A DNA stretch of 15,747 nucleotides from Rhodothermaceae bacterium (GCA_013003465.1 JABDIZ010000230.1:1-15747), one strand, 5' to 3'; numbered from the stretch's first letter, positions 1-8,176 are shown. Notes: a model not told the origin generated them from the sequence alone. Program-made: numbers and translations.

Positions 1-379
1 CGACGTAAGGTGTCGCGGCGAGTTCGGACGCGCCCGCTACCGAGACGTAGACGAAACGCTGCACGCCTGCCTCTTGGGCAGCGGCTACGAGGTTGCCTGT
101 CCCCGCCGTATCCACCCCCTGAAATCCGCGCCGGTCGAAGCGGAACGCGAGCGAGACGGGCGACGCGCCTGCGGCGTGGATGACGGTCTCGATGCCCTCG
201 CAGGCAGCGCGAAGCGGCTGCGGATCGAGCACATCGGCTGCGAAGGCCTCGTCGGCTTCGGCGGGCACGCGCAGGCCGTCCCGGCTCGTGCCACGTACCC
301 AGCCGCCGCGTTGCTTCAGTGCCGAGACGACTTCGCGCCCCAGCACCCCGCTAGCCCCCACGACGAGCACGCGCTCCAC
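1..379 (-). CDS. NAD(P)-binding epimerase/SDR-like protein, N-terminal part (cut by window edge)
   Basis: Only the first 126 residues are visible; the gene runs off the left edge. The product starts with a Rossmann nucleotide-binding strand, RVLVVGASGVLGRE at residues 3-16, with the GxxGxxG pattern of extended/atypical short-chain dehydrogenases. The second strand region, HAAGASPV near residue 80, and RFVYVSVAG near residue 113 match the usual beta4 and beta5 surroundings of NmrA/NAD-dependent epimerase proteins. I chose the GTG at 379 because it places the Rossmann motif three residues from the start. A TTG five codons upstream, overlapping the transketolase end, is an alternative. The gene begins 4 bases after the transketolase stop, so co-transcription is likely. 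The catalytic Tyr/Lys region is outside the window, so substrate and enzymatic activity cannot be stated. Confidence 0.8.
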   Translation of the reverse strand, partial: MERVLVVGASGVLGREVVSALKQRGGWVRGTSRDGLRVPAEADEAFAADVLDPQPLRAACEGIETVIHAAGASPVSLAFRFDRRGFQGVDTAGTGNLVAAAQEAGVQRFVYVSVAGASELAATPYV

Positions 380-383
380 TCGC

Positions 384-2432
384 TTAGCGCCCAACTGCGG
401 CGCGCGCAGCCTCCGCTACGGCCTTAGCGGTTAGCCCAAAGTCGTCGTAGACCTCTTCCCACGGTGCGCTCTGCCCAAAGTGGTCGAGCCCGACGACCTG
501 GCCGTTCAAGCCGACGTACTTGTACCAGCCAAGCGTCGCCCCGGCCTCGACGCCGACACGAGCCGTCACGTCGGGCGGCAGCACGGCATCGCGGTAGTCT
601 TGGTCCTGTTCGTCGAACAGTTCCCAGCACGGCATCGAGACCACGCGCGTGGCGATGCCGTCCTCGGCGAGCTTGTCTTGGGCTTCCAGGGCGAGGTGAA
701 CCTCAGAGCCCGTCGCGAGGAGGAGCAGGTCGGGGGTGCCCTCGCAGTCGGAGAGCACGTAGGCCCCGCGCCGGACACCCTCGGCGGAGGCGTAGGTCTC
801 GCGGTCAAGCGTCGGGACGTTCTGGCGGGTGAAGGCGAAGAGGCTCGGCCCCTCGGTGCGTTCTATCGCCAGCTTCCAGGCCTCGACGGTTTCGTTGGCG
901 TCGCAGGGGCGGAAGACGGGCAGGTTGGGGATCGCCCGCAGGCTCATCAACTGCTCGATGGGCTGGTGCGTCGGCCCGTCCTCCCCGAGGCCCACCGAAT
1001 CGTGCGTGAACACGAACAGCACGGGCGTCTCCATGAGCGCCGCAAGGCGGATCGTCGGGCGCATGTAGTCCGAGAAAATCAGGAAGGTGCCGCCGTAGCC
1101 ACGCAGGCCGCCGTGGAGGGTGAGGCCGTTGAGGACCGCGCCCATGCCGTGCTCGCGGACGCCGAAGCGGAGGTAACGCCCTTCAGGGTGCTCGCGCGAA
1201 AAATCCCGCATGTCGTCCGTCTTGGTCTTGTTCGACGGCGTCAGGTCGGCCGAGCCGCCGATGAGTTCGGGCAGCGCGGGGACGAGCGCACCGAGCACCT
1301 TGCCGCTCGCGGCGCGCGTCGCCATGCCCTTTGCGTCGGGCTCGAACGTGGGCAGGTCGTCGGCCCAGCCGTCGGGGAGTTCACCCGAAAAACGGCGCTC
1401 GAAGTCGGCGGCTTGCTCGGGTTCGTCTTCCTGGTAGGCGTTGAAGGCCCCTTGCCATTCGCACTGCGCCTCCATGCCACGGAAGGCCTGCTCCTTCAAG
1501 AGCGCGGTCGCCTCGGCGGGCACGAGGAACAGCGGTTCGGTCGGGATGCCGAGGTTCTTTTTGGTGGCCTCGACTTCCTCCTCGCCGAGGGCGTCGGAAT
1601 GAATGGCTGAGGTGCCCGCGTGGTTGGGCGAGCCGTAGCCGATGGTCGTCTTGCAGACGATCAGGCTGGGCCGGTCGACCGTCGCGCGGGCCGTGCGGAT
1701 GGCGTCGGCAACAGCCCCGCGGTCGTGCCCATCGAGCGGCCCTTGCACGTGCCAGCCGAGCGCCTCGTAGCGCTTCCCGACATCCTCGGAAAAGGCGAGC
1801 GACGTGTCGCCGTCGATAGTGACGTGGTTGTCGTCGTAGAGGACGACCAGCTTGCCGAGGCCGAGGTGCCCGGCCAGCGACGACGCCTCGTTCGAGACGC
1901 CCTCCATCAGGTCGCCGTCGGACGCGATCACGTACGTGTAGTGATCGACAATGGTGTGGTCGTCGGTGTTGAACTGCGCGGCGAGGTGCTTCTCGGCCAG
2001 CGCCATCCCGACGGCATTAGCAATGCCCTGCCCCAGCGGCCCCGTCGTCGTCTCGACACCCGGTGTGTGGTGCACTTCGGGGTGACCCGGTGTCTTGGAG
2101 TGGAGCTGCCGGAAGTTCTTGAGCTCCTCCATCGGCAGGTCGTAGCCGCTCAGGTGGAGGAGGCTGTAGAGTAGCATCGAGCCGTGCCCAGCCGAGAGCA
2201 CGAAGCGGTCGCGGTCGGGCCAGTGCGGGTCCTGCGGGTTGTGCTTGAGGAACTGGGTCCAGAGCACGATAGCCGCGTCGGCCATGCCCATCGGGAGGCC
2301 GGGGTGCCCGCTGTCGGCGGCTTCGACGGCGTCGATGGTGAGGCCGCGGATGGTGCTGGCGGCGAGGGTTTCGAGGCGGGCGGTCTCCTCAGCGGAGCGC
2401 GCCTCGGCGGCAGGGGTGGCGACGTCAGCCAT
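384..2432 (-). CDS. tkt: Transketolase
   Basis: Full-length transketolase of 682 residues, a usual bacterial length. It moves two-carbon ketol units between sugar phosphates in the non-oxidative pentose phosphate pathway, using thiamine diphosphate and a divalent metal in the cytoplasm. Visible motifs: SGHPG at 41-45 (His43 matches the substrate-binding His26 of E. coli TktA), GPLGQG at 131-136, the ThDP/metal motif GDLMEG at 173-178 with DDNHVTID at 200-207, GSADLTPS at 393-400, FGVREHGMG at 423-431 with the cofactor-activating Glu427, and GEDGPTHQP with His489 (E. coli His473). Every key residue I looked for is present. The ATG at 2432 has no Shine-Dalgarno sequence. A promoter-like pair of boxes lies 38-67 bases upstream, so it is probably transcribed separately from the nuo block and together with the SDR gene that follows by 4 bases. 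Confidence 0.97.
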   Translation of the reverse strand: MADVATPAAEARSAEETARLETLAASTIRGLTIDAVEAADSGHPGLPMGMADAAIVLWTQFLKHNPQDPHWPDRDRFVLSAGHGSMLLYSLLHLSGYDLPMEELKNFRQLHSKTPGHPEVHHTPGVETTTGPLGQGIANAVGMALAEKHLAAQFNTDDHTIVDHYTYVIASDGDLMEGVSNEASSLAGHLGLGKLVVLYDDNHVTIDGDTSLAFSEDVGKRYEALGWHVQGPLDGHDRGAVADAIRTARATVDRPSLIVCKTTIGYGSPNHAGTSAIHSDALGEEEVEATKKNLGIPTEPLFLVPAEATALLKEQAFRGMEAQCEWQGAFNAYQEDEPEQAADFERRFSGELPDGWADDLPTFEPDAKGMATRAASGKVLGALVPALPELIGGSADLTPSNKTKTDDMRDFSREHPEGRYLRFGVREHGMGAVLNGLTLHGGLRGYGGTFLIFSDYMRPTIRLAALMETPVLFVFTHDSVGLGEDGPTHQPIEQLMSLRAIPNLPVFRPCDANETVEAWKLAIERTEGPSLFAFTRQNVPTLDRETYASAEGVRRGAYVLSDCEGTPDLLLLATGSEVHLALEAQDKLAEDGIATRVVSMPCWELFDEQDQDYRDAVLPPDVTARVGVEAGATLGWYKYVGLNGQVVGLDHFGQSAPWEEVYDDFGLTAKAVAEAARAAVGR

Positions 2433-2469
2433 GACAGGCGGGGAAGGGAACGACGGAGAGCAGGACTCG

Positions 2470-2499
2470 AAGCTACGGGCGGGCCTCCGCGCGGTTCAA
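2470..2499 (-). promoter_or_regulatory. Promoter-like site upstream of transketolase
   Basis: On the minus strand TTGAAC (2499-2494) and TAGCTT (2475-2470) are separated by 18 bases. The same two hexamers occur upstream of nuoA with 17 bases between them. The pattern resembles the Bacteroidota primary-sigma promoter (TTG box and TAnnTTTG box). The second box ends about 37 bases before the transketolase ATG, a plausible leader length. No transcription evidence is available. Confidence 0.5.
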
Positions 2500-2553
2500 C
2501 GCGCCCGACCGTTTTGATTGAACGCGGACATTCCGCGAGTCACTCGACCCCCT

Positions 2554-2663
2554 GTCATCCTGAGCGACGCGTCACTCTGATGAAGCTGAAGCAAAACGAC
2601 GAGATTGGCTACGCCGAGCCCTTCGGGATTGCCGCGTCGGCCTTGCGGCCTCCTCGCAATGAC
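2554..2663 (-). repeat. GTCATTGCGAGG-type intergenic element after nuoH
   Basis: A 110-base non-coding stretch begins 13 bases after the nuoH stop. On the minus strand it starts GTCATTGCGAGGAGGCCG and ends near CTCAGGATGAC, so both ends carry an imperfect inverted GTCAT(T/C) terminus. Inside is a short stem GGCC-loop-GGCC at 2639-2650. A related copy with the same start and the same GGCC stem follows purB at 11475-11518. Elements starting GTCATTGCGAG or GTCATTCTGAG are, from memory, common between genes in Bacteroidota-like genomes. It may act in transcript termination or as a MITE-like repeat, but that is inference. Confidence 0.6.
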
Positions 2664-2676
2664 AACGGACGAGGGT

Positions 2677-3738
2677 TCAGGCCCAGCCGAGGGCGTGGAA
2701 GAGCGCCACGCCGAGGGCGATCACGAGGATGTTCGCAATCGAGATCGGCAGCAGGTACTTCCAGCCCAGATTCATGAGTTGGTTGTACTTGAAGCGCGGC
2801 AGCGTCCACCGAATCCAGATGAAGCAGAACGCGCAGAAGGCCACCTTCGCCAGGAAGAAGAGCACCTGCAGGATCGTCAACAGCACCGGCGGTAGGATCG
2901 AGGCGAAGAACGGGTCCCACGGCAGCAGGTAGCCGCCGAAGAAGAGCGTCGAGACGACGAGCCCGGCCACCCACAGGTTGACGTACTCCGCGAGGAAGAA
3001 CATCCCGAACTTCATCCCCGAGTACTCGGTGTGGTAGCCGCCCACGAGTTCCTGCTCGGCCTCGGGCAGGTCGAACGGCGCGCGGTTGGTCTCGGCCAGG
3101 GCGCACACGGCGAAGACGATGAAGCCGACGGGGTTGCGGAACCAGTTCCACGCGAAGGGGCCGAGCAGTTCGTGGTTCTGGTTCTCGACGATCACGAACA
3201 GATCGAGGCTCTGCGCCATCAGCACGACCGAGATGGCCGCCGCGCCCATCGCCAGCTCGTACGAGATCATCTGCGCCGACGACCGCAGCCCGCCGAGAAG
3301 CGAATACTTCGAGTTGGACGACCAGCCCGCCAGCGTCACGCCGTAGACCGAGATCGAGGTCATCGCCAGGATCAGCAACAGCCCCACGCCGATGTCGGCG
3401 ATGACGAGCGGATCGCCCGCCGGGGTGCGTGCCCATGGGATCACCGCCGCCGTGCTCATGGCGATCACCACCATCAGCGTCGGCGCGAGCGAGTGGATGA
3501 AGCCGTTGGCCTGCGTCGGGACGATGTCCTCCTTGAAGAGGAGCTTGAACACGTCGGCGAACGGCTGGAGGAGCCCACGCGGACCGACGCGGTCGGGGCC
3601 GTTGCGCTCCTGGATCCATGCCGAGACCTTGCGCTCGGCGTAGACGAGCAGCGAGGCCGTCACGAGCAGCCCGTTGATGACGCCGAAGATGACCAGCGGC
3701 TGGTCGATGACTTCCCAGATGGCCTGGATGATTGCCAT
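2677..3738 (-). CDS. nuoH: NADH-quinone oxidoreductase subunit H
   Basis: A 353-residue membrane subunit of complex I, normal in length. NuoH (ND1) sits at the joint of the membrane arm and the hydrophilic arm and forms part of the quinone-access channel. The family signature covers residues 33-70 and includes ERKVSAWIQ, GPDRVGPRGLLQPFAD and KLLFKE. About eight hydrophobic segments follow through the chain, and an acidic loop segment with ETNRAPFDLPEAEQELV is visible, as expected for the quinone site. The ATG lies 16 bases after the nuoG stop, with no Shine-Dalgarno sequence. It is the last nuo gene here; nuoI, the usual next gene, is absent and a repeat element follows immediately. Confidence 0.97.
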   Translation of the reverse strand: MAIIQAIWEVIDQPLVIFGVINGLLVTASLLVYAERKVSAWIQERNGPDRVGPRGLLQPFADVFKLLFKEDIVPTQANGFIHSLAPTLMVVIAMSTAAVIPWARTPAGDPLVIADIGVGLLLILAMTSISVYGVTLAGWSSNSKYSLLGGLRSSAQMISYELAMGAAAISVVLMAQSLDLFVIVENQNHELLGPFAWNWFRNPVGFIVFAVCALAETNRAPFDLPEAEQELVGGYHTEYSGMKFGMFFLAEYVNLWVAGLVVSTLFFGGYLLPWDPFFASILPPVLLTILQVLFFLAKVAFCAFCFIWIRWTLPRFKYNQLMNLGWKYLLPISIANILVIALGVALFHALGWA

Positions 3739-3754
3739 AGTCGGTGCGCGTTAG

Positions 3755-5470
3755 CTAGGCCGGTTCGCCGATGTCTTCGAGGGCGACGCCGAGGAGGTCC
3801 ATCGCGGGATAAGTAGCGCCGGTGAAGGCGGGGTTGGTTTCCGCCAGTTCGTCCATGACGCGCTCAGGACCCTTGTAGTGCATCGGGCGACCGAGCCGGT
3901 CGGCGAGTTCGGGAATCACCGTCCAGCCGGGCAGGCAATCGACCTTGTTGGTCACGTCGTGCCAGCGGTCGAAGGGCGTGCCGCCGCGGTCGATGCGGCT
4001 CTGGCCGGTGCCCATCGCCATCATGAGCGAGCGGTTCATCGAGCGGATCATCTTGGCCGGGCGGAGGCGCTGTGCGCGGCCCGCCTCGTTGACGTACGTG
4101 CCGATGGTCTCGACGCACATCGCCGCCGGGAACGCCACAGCGGCGTGCGGCAACGTCTCGTTGGTCGCATGGCTGGCGTGCAGGATGACGGTAACGCCCT
4201 CCAGGTCCGCACCGGAGAGGACACCGGCCGCTACTGGATCGTCGTCTAGGACGTAGAGCACGGAGGCTCCGGCGAGCTTGCTCTGAAGCAATGAGGCGTC
4301 TAGGGCGCGGATCCCGAGGCGCTCGCAGCCTTGTGCATTGGGGGCGCGGTCATCAGAGATCAGCCAGCCATCGCCGCGGCCTTCCTCGTGATAGGGGATG
4401 TAGCCGAGTACCTCACCACCGACGGTGTCGGCGAGCTTGGTGAGGAGGTAGTTGTCTTCGACCGTCGCCCAGGCGGAGCCGAGGAAGAGCACCGAGCCGT
4501 CCGCGTCCTTCAGAACCCGAGCCGCTTCGTCGTAGGCCGTCTCCCAGGCCACGGCGGCGCCGTTCACCCGGGCGCCCTGGAGGCGGTTCTCGTTGTAGCG
4601 CTCGTAGACGAGCCGCGCAGCGTCCGGCATCCAGTACTCGTTGACGTCGAGGTTGGCGCGCGGCGTGATGCGGAGGATCTGGTTGTCGCGGACCCAGTAG
4701 TCCACATTGATGCCCTTGGCACCGAAGTCAGAGACGGAGGGCGTCTTGGACATCTCCCAGACGCGCGCCTTGAAGCGGAAGTAGTCCTCGGTGAGCGCGC
4801 CGACGGGGCAAAGGTCGCACACATTCATCGAGTACGGGTCATCGAGAATCTGGCCCGGCGCCGTCATCGGATAGTTCTTGTCACCCCGATTGACGATGGA
4901 GAGTTGGTGACTCTCCGTGACCTCGGCCGTAAAGCGTGTACAGCGCGTACAGTTGATGCACCGCTCGGCGTCAAGCACGACGTTCGGCCCGAGTTGGACG
5001 CGCTTGGGCTTGTGCACCTTCTCGAACTCGAAGCGCGAGCCCTCAGGACCGTACTTGTAGGCCTGGTTCTGGAGCGGGCACTGCCCCGCCTGGTCGCAAA
5101 TCGGGCAATCGAGGGGGTGGTTGATGAGCATCATCTCCAAGTTGTCGGCCTGGATGGCGGCGACCTCCTCGGAGTCGTACTGCGTATGGACCACCATCCC
5201 ATCCACGAGATCGAGCGAGCAGCTCGTCTGCGGCTTCGGGAAGTAATTGATGACGGGCAGGCCGTTCTCATCCGTCACCAACTCGCCCGTCGCGCGGTCG
5301 CGCGCAGGCAAGCCCGCCTTCACCTGGCACTGGCGGCAGTTGGCTGGCACCGAGAGCGCCGGGTGGTAGCAGAAGTGCGGAATCTCAATGCCCTGGTCGA
5401 GGCAGAATTGGAGCAGCTTGCCCCCCTCCTCAAACTCGTAAGGCTGGCCGTCGATAAAGACCTGCGGCAT
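3755..5470 (-). CDS. nuoG: NADH-quinone oxidoreductase subunit G (short form)
   Basis: This complex I subunit carries iron-sulfur clusters that pass electrons from NuoE/F towards NuoB. Its 571 residues are well short of the roughly 780-910 in Thermus or E. coli. Visible ligands: [2Fe-2S] N1b Cys34, Cys45, Cys48 and Cys84; N5 His118, Cys122, Cys125, Cys131; N4 Cys171, Cys174, Cys177 and Cys221. The spacing between the third and fourth N1b cysteines is 35 residues, where about 12-13 is usual, so a loop of roughly 20 residues is inserted. The C-terminal molybdopterin-oxidoreductase-like part (from about residue 240) is shortened, and no extra N7 cysteine set was seen. It starts 30 bases after the DUF4920 gene and precedes nuoH by 16 bases. 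Confidence 0.95.
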   Translation of the reverse strand: MPQVFIDGQPYEFEEGGKLLQFCLDQGIEIPHFCYHPALSVPANCRQCQVKAGLPARDRATGELVTDENGLPVINYFPKPQTSCSLDLVDGMVVHTQYDSEEVAAIQADNLEMMLINHPLDCPICDQAGQCPLQNQAYKYGPEGSRFEFEKVHKPKRVQLGPNVVLDAERCINCTRCTRFTAEVTESHQLSIVNRGDKNYPMTAPGQILDDPYSMNVCDLCPVGALTEDYFRFKARVWEMSKTPSVSDFGAKGINVDYWVRDNQILRITPRANLDVNEYWMPDAARLVYERYNENRLQGARVNGAAVAWETAYDEAARVLKDADGSVLFLGSAWATVEDNYLLTKLADTVGGEVLGYIPYHEEGRGDGWLISDDRAPNAQGCERLGIRALDASLLQSKLAGASVLYVLDDDPVAAGVLSGADLEGVTVILHASHATNETLPHAAVAFPAAMCVETIGTYVNEAGRAQRLRPAKMIRSMNRSLMMAMGTGQSRIDRGGTPFDRWHDVTNKVDCLPGWTVIPELADRLGRPMHYKGPERVMDELAETNPAFTGATYPAMDLLGVALEDIGEPA

Positions 5471-5500
5471 TGCGCGGGGTCGGGTTGGGTGAGGGAAAAA

Positions 5501-6049
5501 TCAGGCGCCAGACACGGCGCCTTCGAGGCGGGCGCCGGTCGCAGACAGGACGAACGTACGCTCGGGCGCGGTGATGGCGGCGATCTCGTCGGCGCTCGCG
5601 CCGCCGTCTTCCGCGAGGTGGCGCAGCGTTTCAACGCTCGTCTCCTCAATGGTGAGGGTACCCGCCACGACGGCATTCTGGCCGCTTACATCCGTTGGAA
5701 AGGTGAACACGTATCCGTCATCATTGCGCGGCACGGAGACGCGGAACGGCGTGCCCTCGTCGTTCTGGAAGGTGAGCCAGCAGCCCGCCATCTGGCAGAC
5801 CTCACTGACGGTCCCGGCCACGCGCACGGGCGTGCCGTCGTAGGTCTCCGGGGCCTCTAGAATTTGCTCAACGAACAGCACCGCGCCGTCGCCAGGGTCC
5901 TCGCCCACGACGGTCCCCATCTCGGCGACCATCTGATCGCCTTCCGTCAAAGACGCATCGGCACCCTGGACATCACCCCCAGTGTGATCATGGGTGTCTA
6001 CCTCGCAGGCCGCGAGGAGGAGGATCGGGATCAGAAAAAGGCGTTTCAT
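5501..6049 (-). CDS. DUF4920-type lipoprotein inside the nuo operon
   Basis: A 182-residue predicted lipoprotein. Residues 1-15 form a short signal peptide with a lipobox LLAAC, the lipidated Cys being Cys15, so export and membrane anchoring are expected. A low-complexity acidic linker follows. From about residue 70 to 135 the chain matches what I remember of DUF4920: VRVAGTVSEVCQMAGCWLTF (73-92) with Cys85 and Cys90, then a beta-rich segment ending VVAGTL. The two cysteines, four residues apart, could bind metal or form a disulfide; that is inference. It starts 12 bases after nuoF and ends 30 bases before nuoG on the same strand, so it is almost certainly co-transcribed with complex I. The biochemical function is not known. 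Confidence 0.85.
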   Translation of the reverse strand: MKRLFLIPILLLAACEVDTHDHTGGDVQGADASLTEGDQMVAEMGTVVGEDPGDGAVLFVEQILEAPETYDGTPVRVAGTVSEVCQMAGCWLTFQNDEGTPFRVSVPRNDDGYVFTFPTDVSGQNAVVAGTLTIEETSVETLRHLAEDGGASADEIAAITAPERTFVLSATGARLEGAVSGA

Positions 6050-6061
6050 GGCTGTATTGGA

Positions 6062-7447
6062 TCAGGTGGTCGGCGTGCCGGTGGGCGTGAGTTCGCCCGT
6101 TTCGAGCGCGGAGCCATCGCCCAGGCTGGCGCCGGCGAACGCGGCGGCTTTGCACTTGGCCTCGAACTCGTCGCGGAAGCGGCGGATGCCCCAGCGGACG
6201 GGCCACGCGGCAGCATCGGCGAGGGCGCAAACGGTGCGGCCCTCCATCTGGTCGCAGAGTTCGAGCAGCAGGCCGAGGTCGCGCGTGTAGCCTTCGCCCT
6301 CGTCAATGCGCGTGAGGAGCTTTTCGAGCCAGCCCGTTCCGTCGCGGCAAGGCGTGCACTGGCCGCACGACTCGTGGTGGTAGAAGTGCGCGATGCGGCG
6401 GGTGAAGCTCACCATGTCGGTGTCTTCATCGAGGAAGCAGAGCCCGGCCGTGCCCATCGAGGAGCCCGCTTCGCGGAGCGTCTCAGCGTCCATCGTGGCA
6501 GGCTCGGCCATGTCCCACGTAAGCGGCGGCGTGGAGGAGCCACCGGGCACGACGGCCTTGATCCGCTTGCCCCCGCGCGCACCACCGGCAATCTCCAGCA
6601 AGTCGGTGATGAGCATCCCGGTCGGGTACTCGTAGACGCCGGGCCGGTTGACGTGGCCCGAGATGCCGTAGAGGACGGGTCCGGTGTGCTTCTCCGGTCC
6701 AATGCTCGCGAACCACTCTGCGCCGCGGTTGACGATGAGCGGGACGTCCGCGAGCGTTTCGACGTTGTTGATGGTCGTCGGCATGCCCCAGCAGCCCGCC
6801 TGCGCCGGGAAGGGCGGCTTGATGCGCGGGTAGGCGCGCTTGCCTTCGAGCGAGTTCATCAGGCTCGTCTCCTCGCCGCAGATGTACGCGCCCGCGCCCC
6901 AGTGCACCACGATGTCCGTCGAGAAGTCAGTGCCGAGGACGTTCTTCCCGACGTAGCCCTTGGCGTACGCCTCGTCTACGGCCTTCTGCACGTGGTGGAC
7001 ATAGTCGATGTACTCGCCGCGGATGTAGAGGTAGCACGTCTTGATCGTCATCGCGTAGCACGCGAGCACGATCCCCTCGATCATCAGGTGCGGATTGTAC
7101 TCGAAGATCTGGCGGTCTTTGAACGTGCCGGGCTCCGACTCGTCGCCGTTGCAGCAGAGGTAGCGCGGCTTCTCGGGATCGACGGGTGGCATGAACGACC
7201 ACTTGAGGCCGGTCGAGAAGCCCGCGCCGCCGCGCCCGCGCAGCCCGCTGGCCTTGACCTCATCCGTCAACCCCTTGGGATCGAACTTGCCGTCCTTGAC
7301 GACCGCACGGAGGGCGTCGTAGCCCCCGTGGTCCTCGTAGACCTCAATCTTGTGGAGGTCCTTGATCGGCGGCAGGATGACGCGCTCGTAGTTGCGCCAG
7401 TCGCCCGCTTTGGTCTCGCCGGTAAGAAGGGTCGGAGTGTCAGCCAT
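6062..7447 (-). CDS. nuoF: NADH-quinone oxidoreductase subunit F
   Basis: The 461-residue NADH-binding subunit of complex I; it holds FMN and the [4Fe-4S] N3 cluster and accepts hydride from NADH on the cytoplasmic side. Visible motifs: SGLRGRGGAGFSTGLKW around residues 67-83 (FMN and NADH glycine-rich loop), CCNGDESEPGTFKDR at 98-112, GAGAYICGEETSL at 184-196, and the N3 ligands Cys361, Cys364, Cys367 (SCGQCTPCRDG) with Cys407. Length and order match the family. The ATG is one base after the nuoE stop, which implies translational coupling. The last 25 or so residues are a flexible Ala/Gly/Thr-rich tail. The DUF4920 lipoprotein gene follows by 12 bases. Confidence 0.98.
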   Translation of the reverse strand: MADTPTLLTGETKAGDWRNYERVILPPIKDLHKIEVYEDHGGYDALRAVVKDGKFDPKGLTDEVKASGLRGRGGAGFSTGLKWSFMPPVDPEKPRYLCCNGDESEPGTFKDRQIFEYNPHLMIEGIVLACYAMTIKTCYLYIRGEYIDYVHHVQKAVDEAYAKGYVGKNVLGTDFSTDIVVHWGAGAYICGEETSLMNSLEGKRAYPRIKPPFPAQAGCWGMPTTINNVETLADVPLIVNRGAEWFASIGPEKHTGPVLYGISGHVNRPGVYEYPTGMLITDLLEIAGGARGGKRIKAVVPGGSSTPPLTWDMAEPATMDAETLREAGSSMGTAGLCFLDEDTDMVSFTRRIAHFYHHESCGQCTPCRDGTGWLEKLLTRIDEGEGYTRDLGLLLELCDQMEGRTVCALADAAAWPVRWGIRRFRDEFEAKCKAAAFAGASLGDGSALETGELTPTGTPTT

Positions 7448-7448
7448 C

Positions 7449-8129
7449 TTAGTGGAGCGTCTCGGAGACGGGGGGCGTCTGGTAAGTCGTGACGGCGTCG
7501 GTGTCGGAGCGGCGGTTGCCGCCGAGCTCGTCCTCGTCCTGCGGCAGCGTCACCGACTGGAAGCCCGGCATGTTCCCGGCGCGGAGATCGGCGAGGAGCG
7601 CGTCCACCTTCTCGGTCGTGAGGTTGTGGACGTAGGGGCCGTTGGTGACCTGGAGCATCGGGGCCGAGCCGCAGGCGCCGAGGCACTCGGCTTCCTGGAT
7701 CGTGAACAGCCCGCCGTCGGTCGTCTCACCCTTCGTGATGCCGAGCTGGTCTTCGAGGTAGTGGAGGATGTCGTAGCCGCCACAGACCTGGCACGAGAAG
7801 CACGTGCACACGTCGAGCACGAACTGGCCCTTCTGCTCCTTGAAGTACTGCGTGTAGAACGTCGCGACGCCGTAGACCTTCGCGTACGGAATCTCCAGTG
7901 TCTCGGCGACGAACTGGATAACCTCAGGCGGGAGCCAGCCGAATTTGTCCTGCGCCAGCCAGAGGCCCTTCATCACGGCCCCGTCGTGGGTAGGGTACTG
8001 CGCGCGGAAGGCCGCGATCTGCTGCTGCTCGTCCTCGGTCCAGACGAGTTCCTCGTCGGCGACGTGCCGCTCAACGGGCTCACCCGGCACGTAGGCAGGC
8101 TGCGGCGAGATGAAAGAATTAGGAGTCAT
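7449..8129 (-). CDS. nuoE: NADH-quinone oxidoreductase subunit E
   Basis: The 226-residue subunit with the [2Fe-2S] N1a cluster, which works beside NuoF in NADH oxidation. Ligands are visible as Cys108 and Cys113 (VCTCFSC, C-x4-C) and Cys149 and Cys153 (CLGACGSAP, C-x3-C). The helical N-terminal domain includes PEVIQFVAETLEIP and VYGVATFYTQY at about 68-95. An extra Cys110 lies inside the first ligand pair. I chose the ATG at 8129. A TTG at 8153 would add eight residues encoded by the tandem repeat upstream and is unlikely. The C-terminal 35 residues after GFQSV form an acidic, probably disordered tail. The gene is separated from nuoD by 82 bases, the longest gap inside the operon, together with the nuoA-nuoB gap. 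Confidence 0.97.
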   Translation of the reverse strand: MTPNSFISPQPAYVPGEPVERHVADEELVWTEDEQQQIAAFRAQYPTHDGAVMKGLWLAQDKFGWLPPEVIQFVAETLEIPYAKVYGVATFYTQYFKEQKGQFVLDVCTCFSCQVCGGYDILHYLEDQLGITKGETTDGGLFTIQEAECLGACGSAPMLQVTNGPYVHNLTTEKVDALLADLRAGNMPGFQSVTLPQDEDELGGNRRSDTDAVTTYQTPPVSETLH

Positions 8130-8139
8130 GGATGGAAAA

Positions 8140-8176
8140 GCTGTGGGCTGCAAGCTGTGGGCTATGGGCTGGAAGC
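8140..8176. repeat. Short tandem repeat between nuoD and nuoE
   Basis: GCTGTGGGCT occurs at 8140-8149 and again at 8154-8163, exactly 14 bases apart, followed by a partial copy ATGGGCT at 8164-8170. The block lies in the 82-base nuoD-nuoE gap and ends 11 bases upstream of the nuoE start. On the mRNA strand it reads as AGCCCACAGC units. It may be a remnant of a dispersed intergenic repeat, or a spacer that adjusts nuoE translation. Nothing decides between these from the window. Confidence 0.6.

Noticed and set aside
1..379. Assigning the left-edge gene as a complex I NDUFA9-like subunit because of the nearby nuo genes
   Set aside because: Only the Rossmann part is visible, it adjoins transketolase rather than nuo genes, and many unrelated SDR proteins share these motifs.
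4331..5860. 509-codon plus-strand frame opposite nuoG and DUF4920
   Set aside because: It is antisense to well-supported genes and has Arg/Ala/Val/Glu-rich composition without recognisable motifs, as expected from GC-rich codon bias.
5864..7492. 542-codon plus-strand frame opposite nuoF
   Set aside because: NuoF on the other strand has all cluster and FMN motifs; the antisense product is low in complexity and unlike any family I know.
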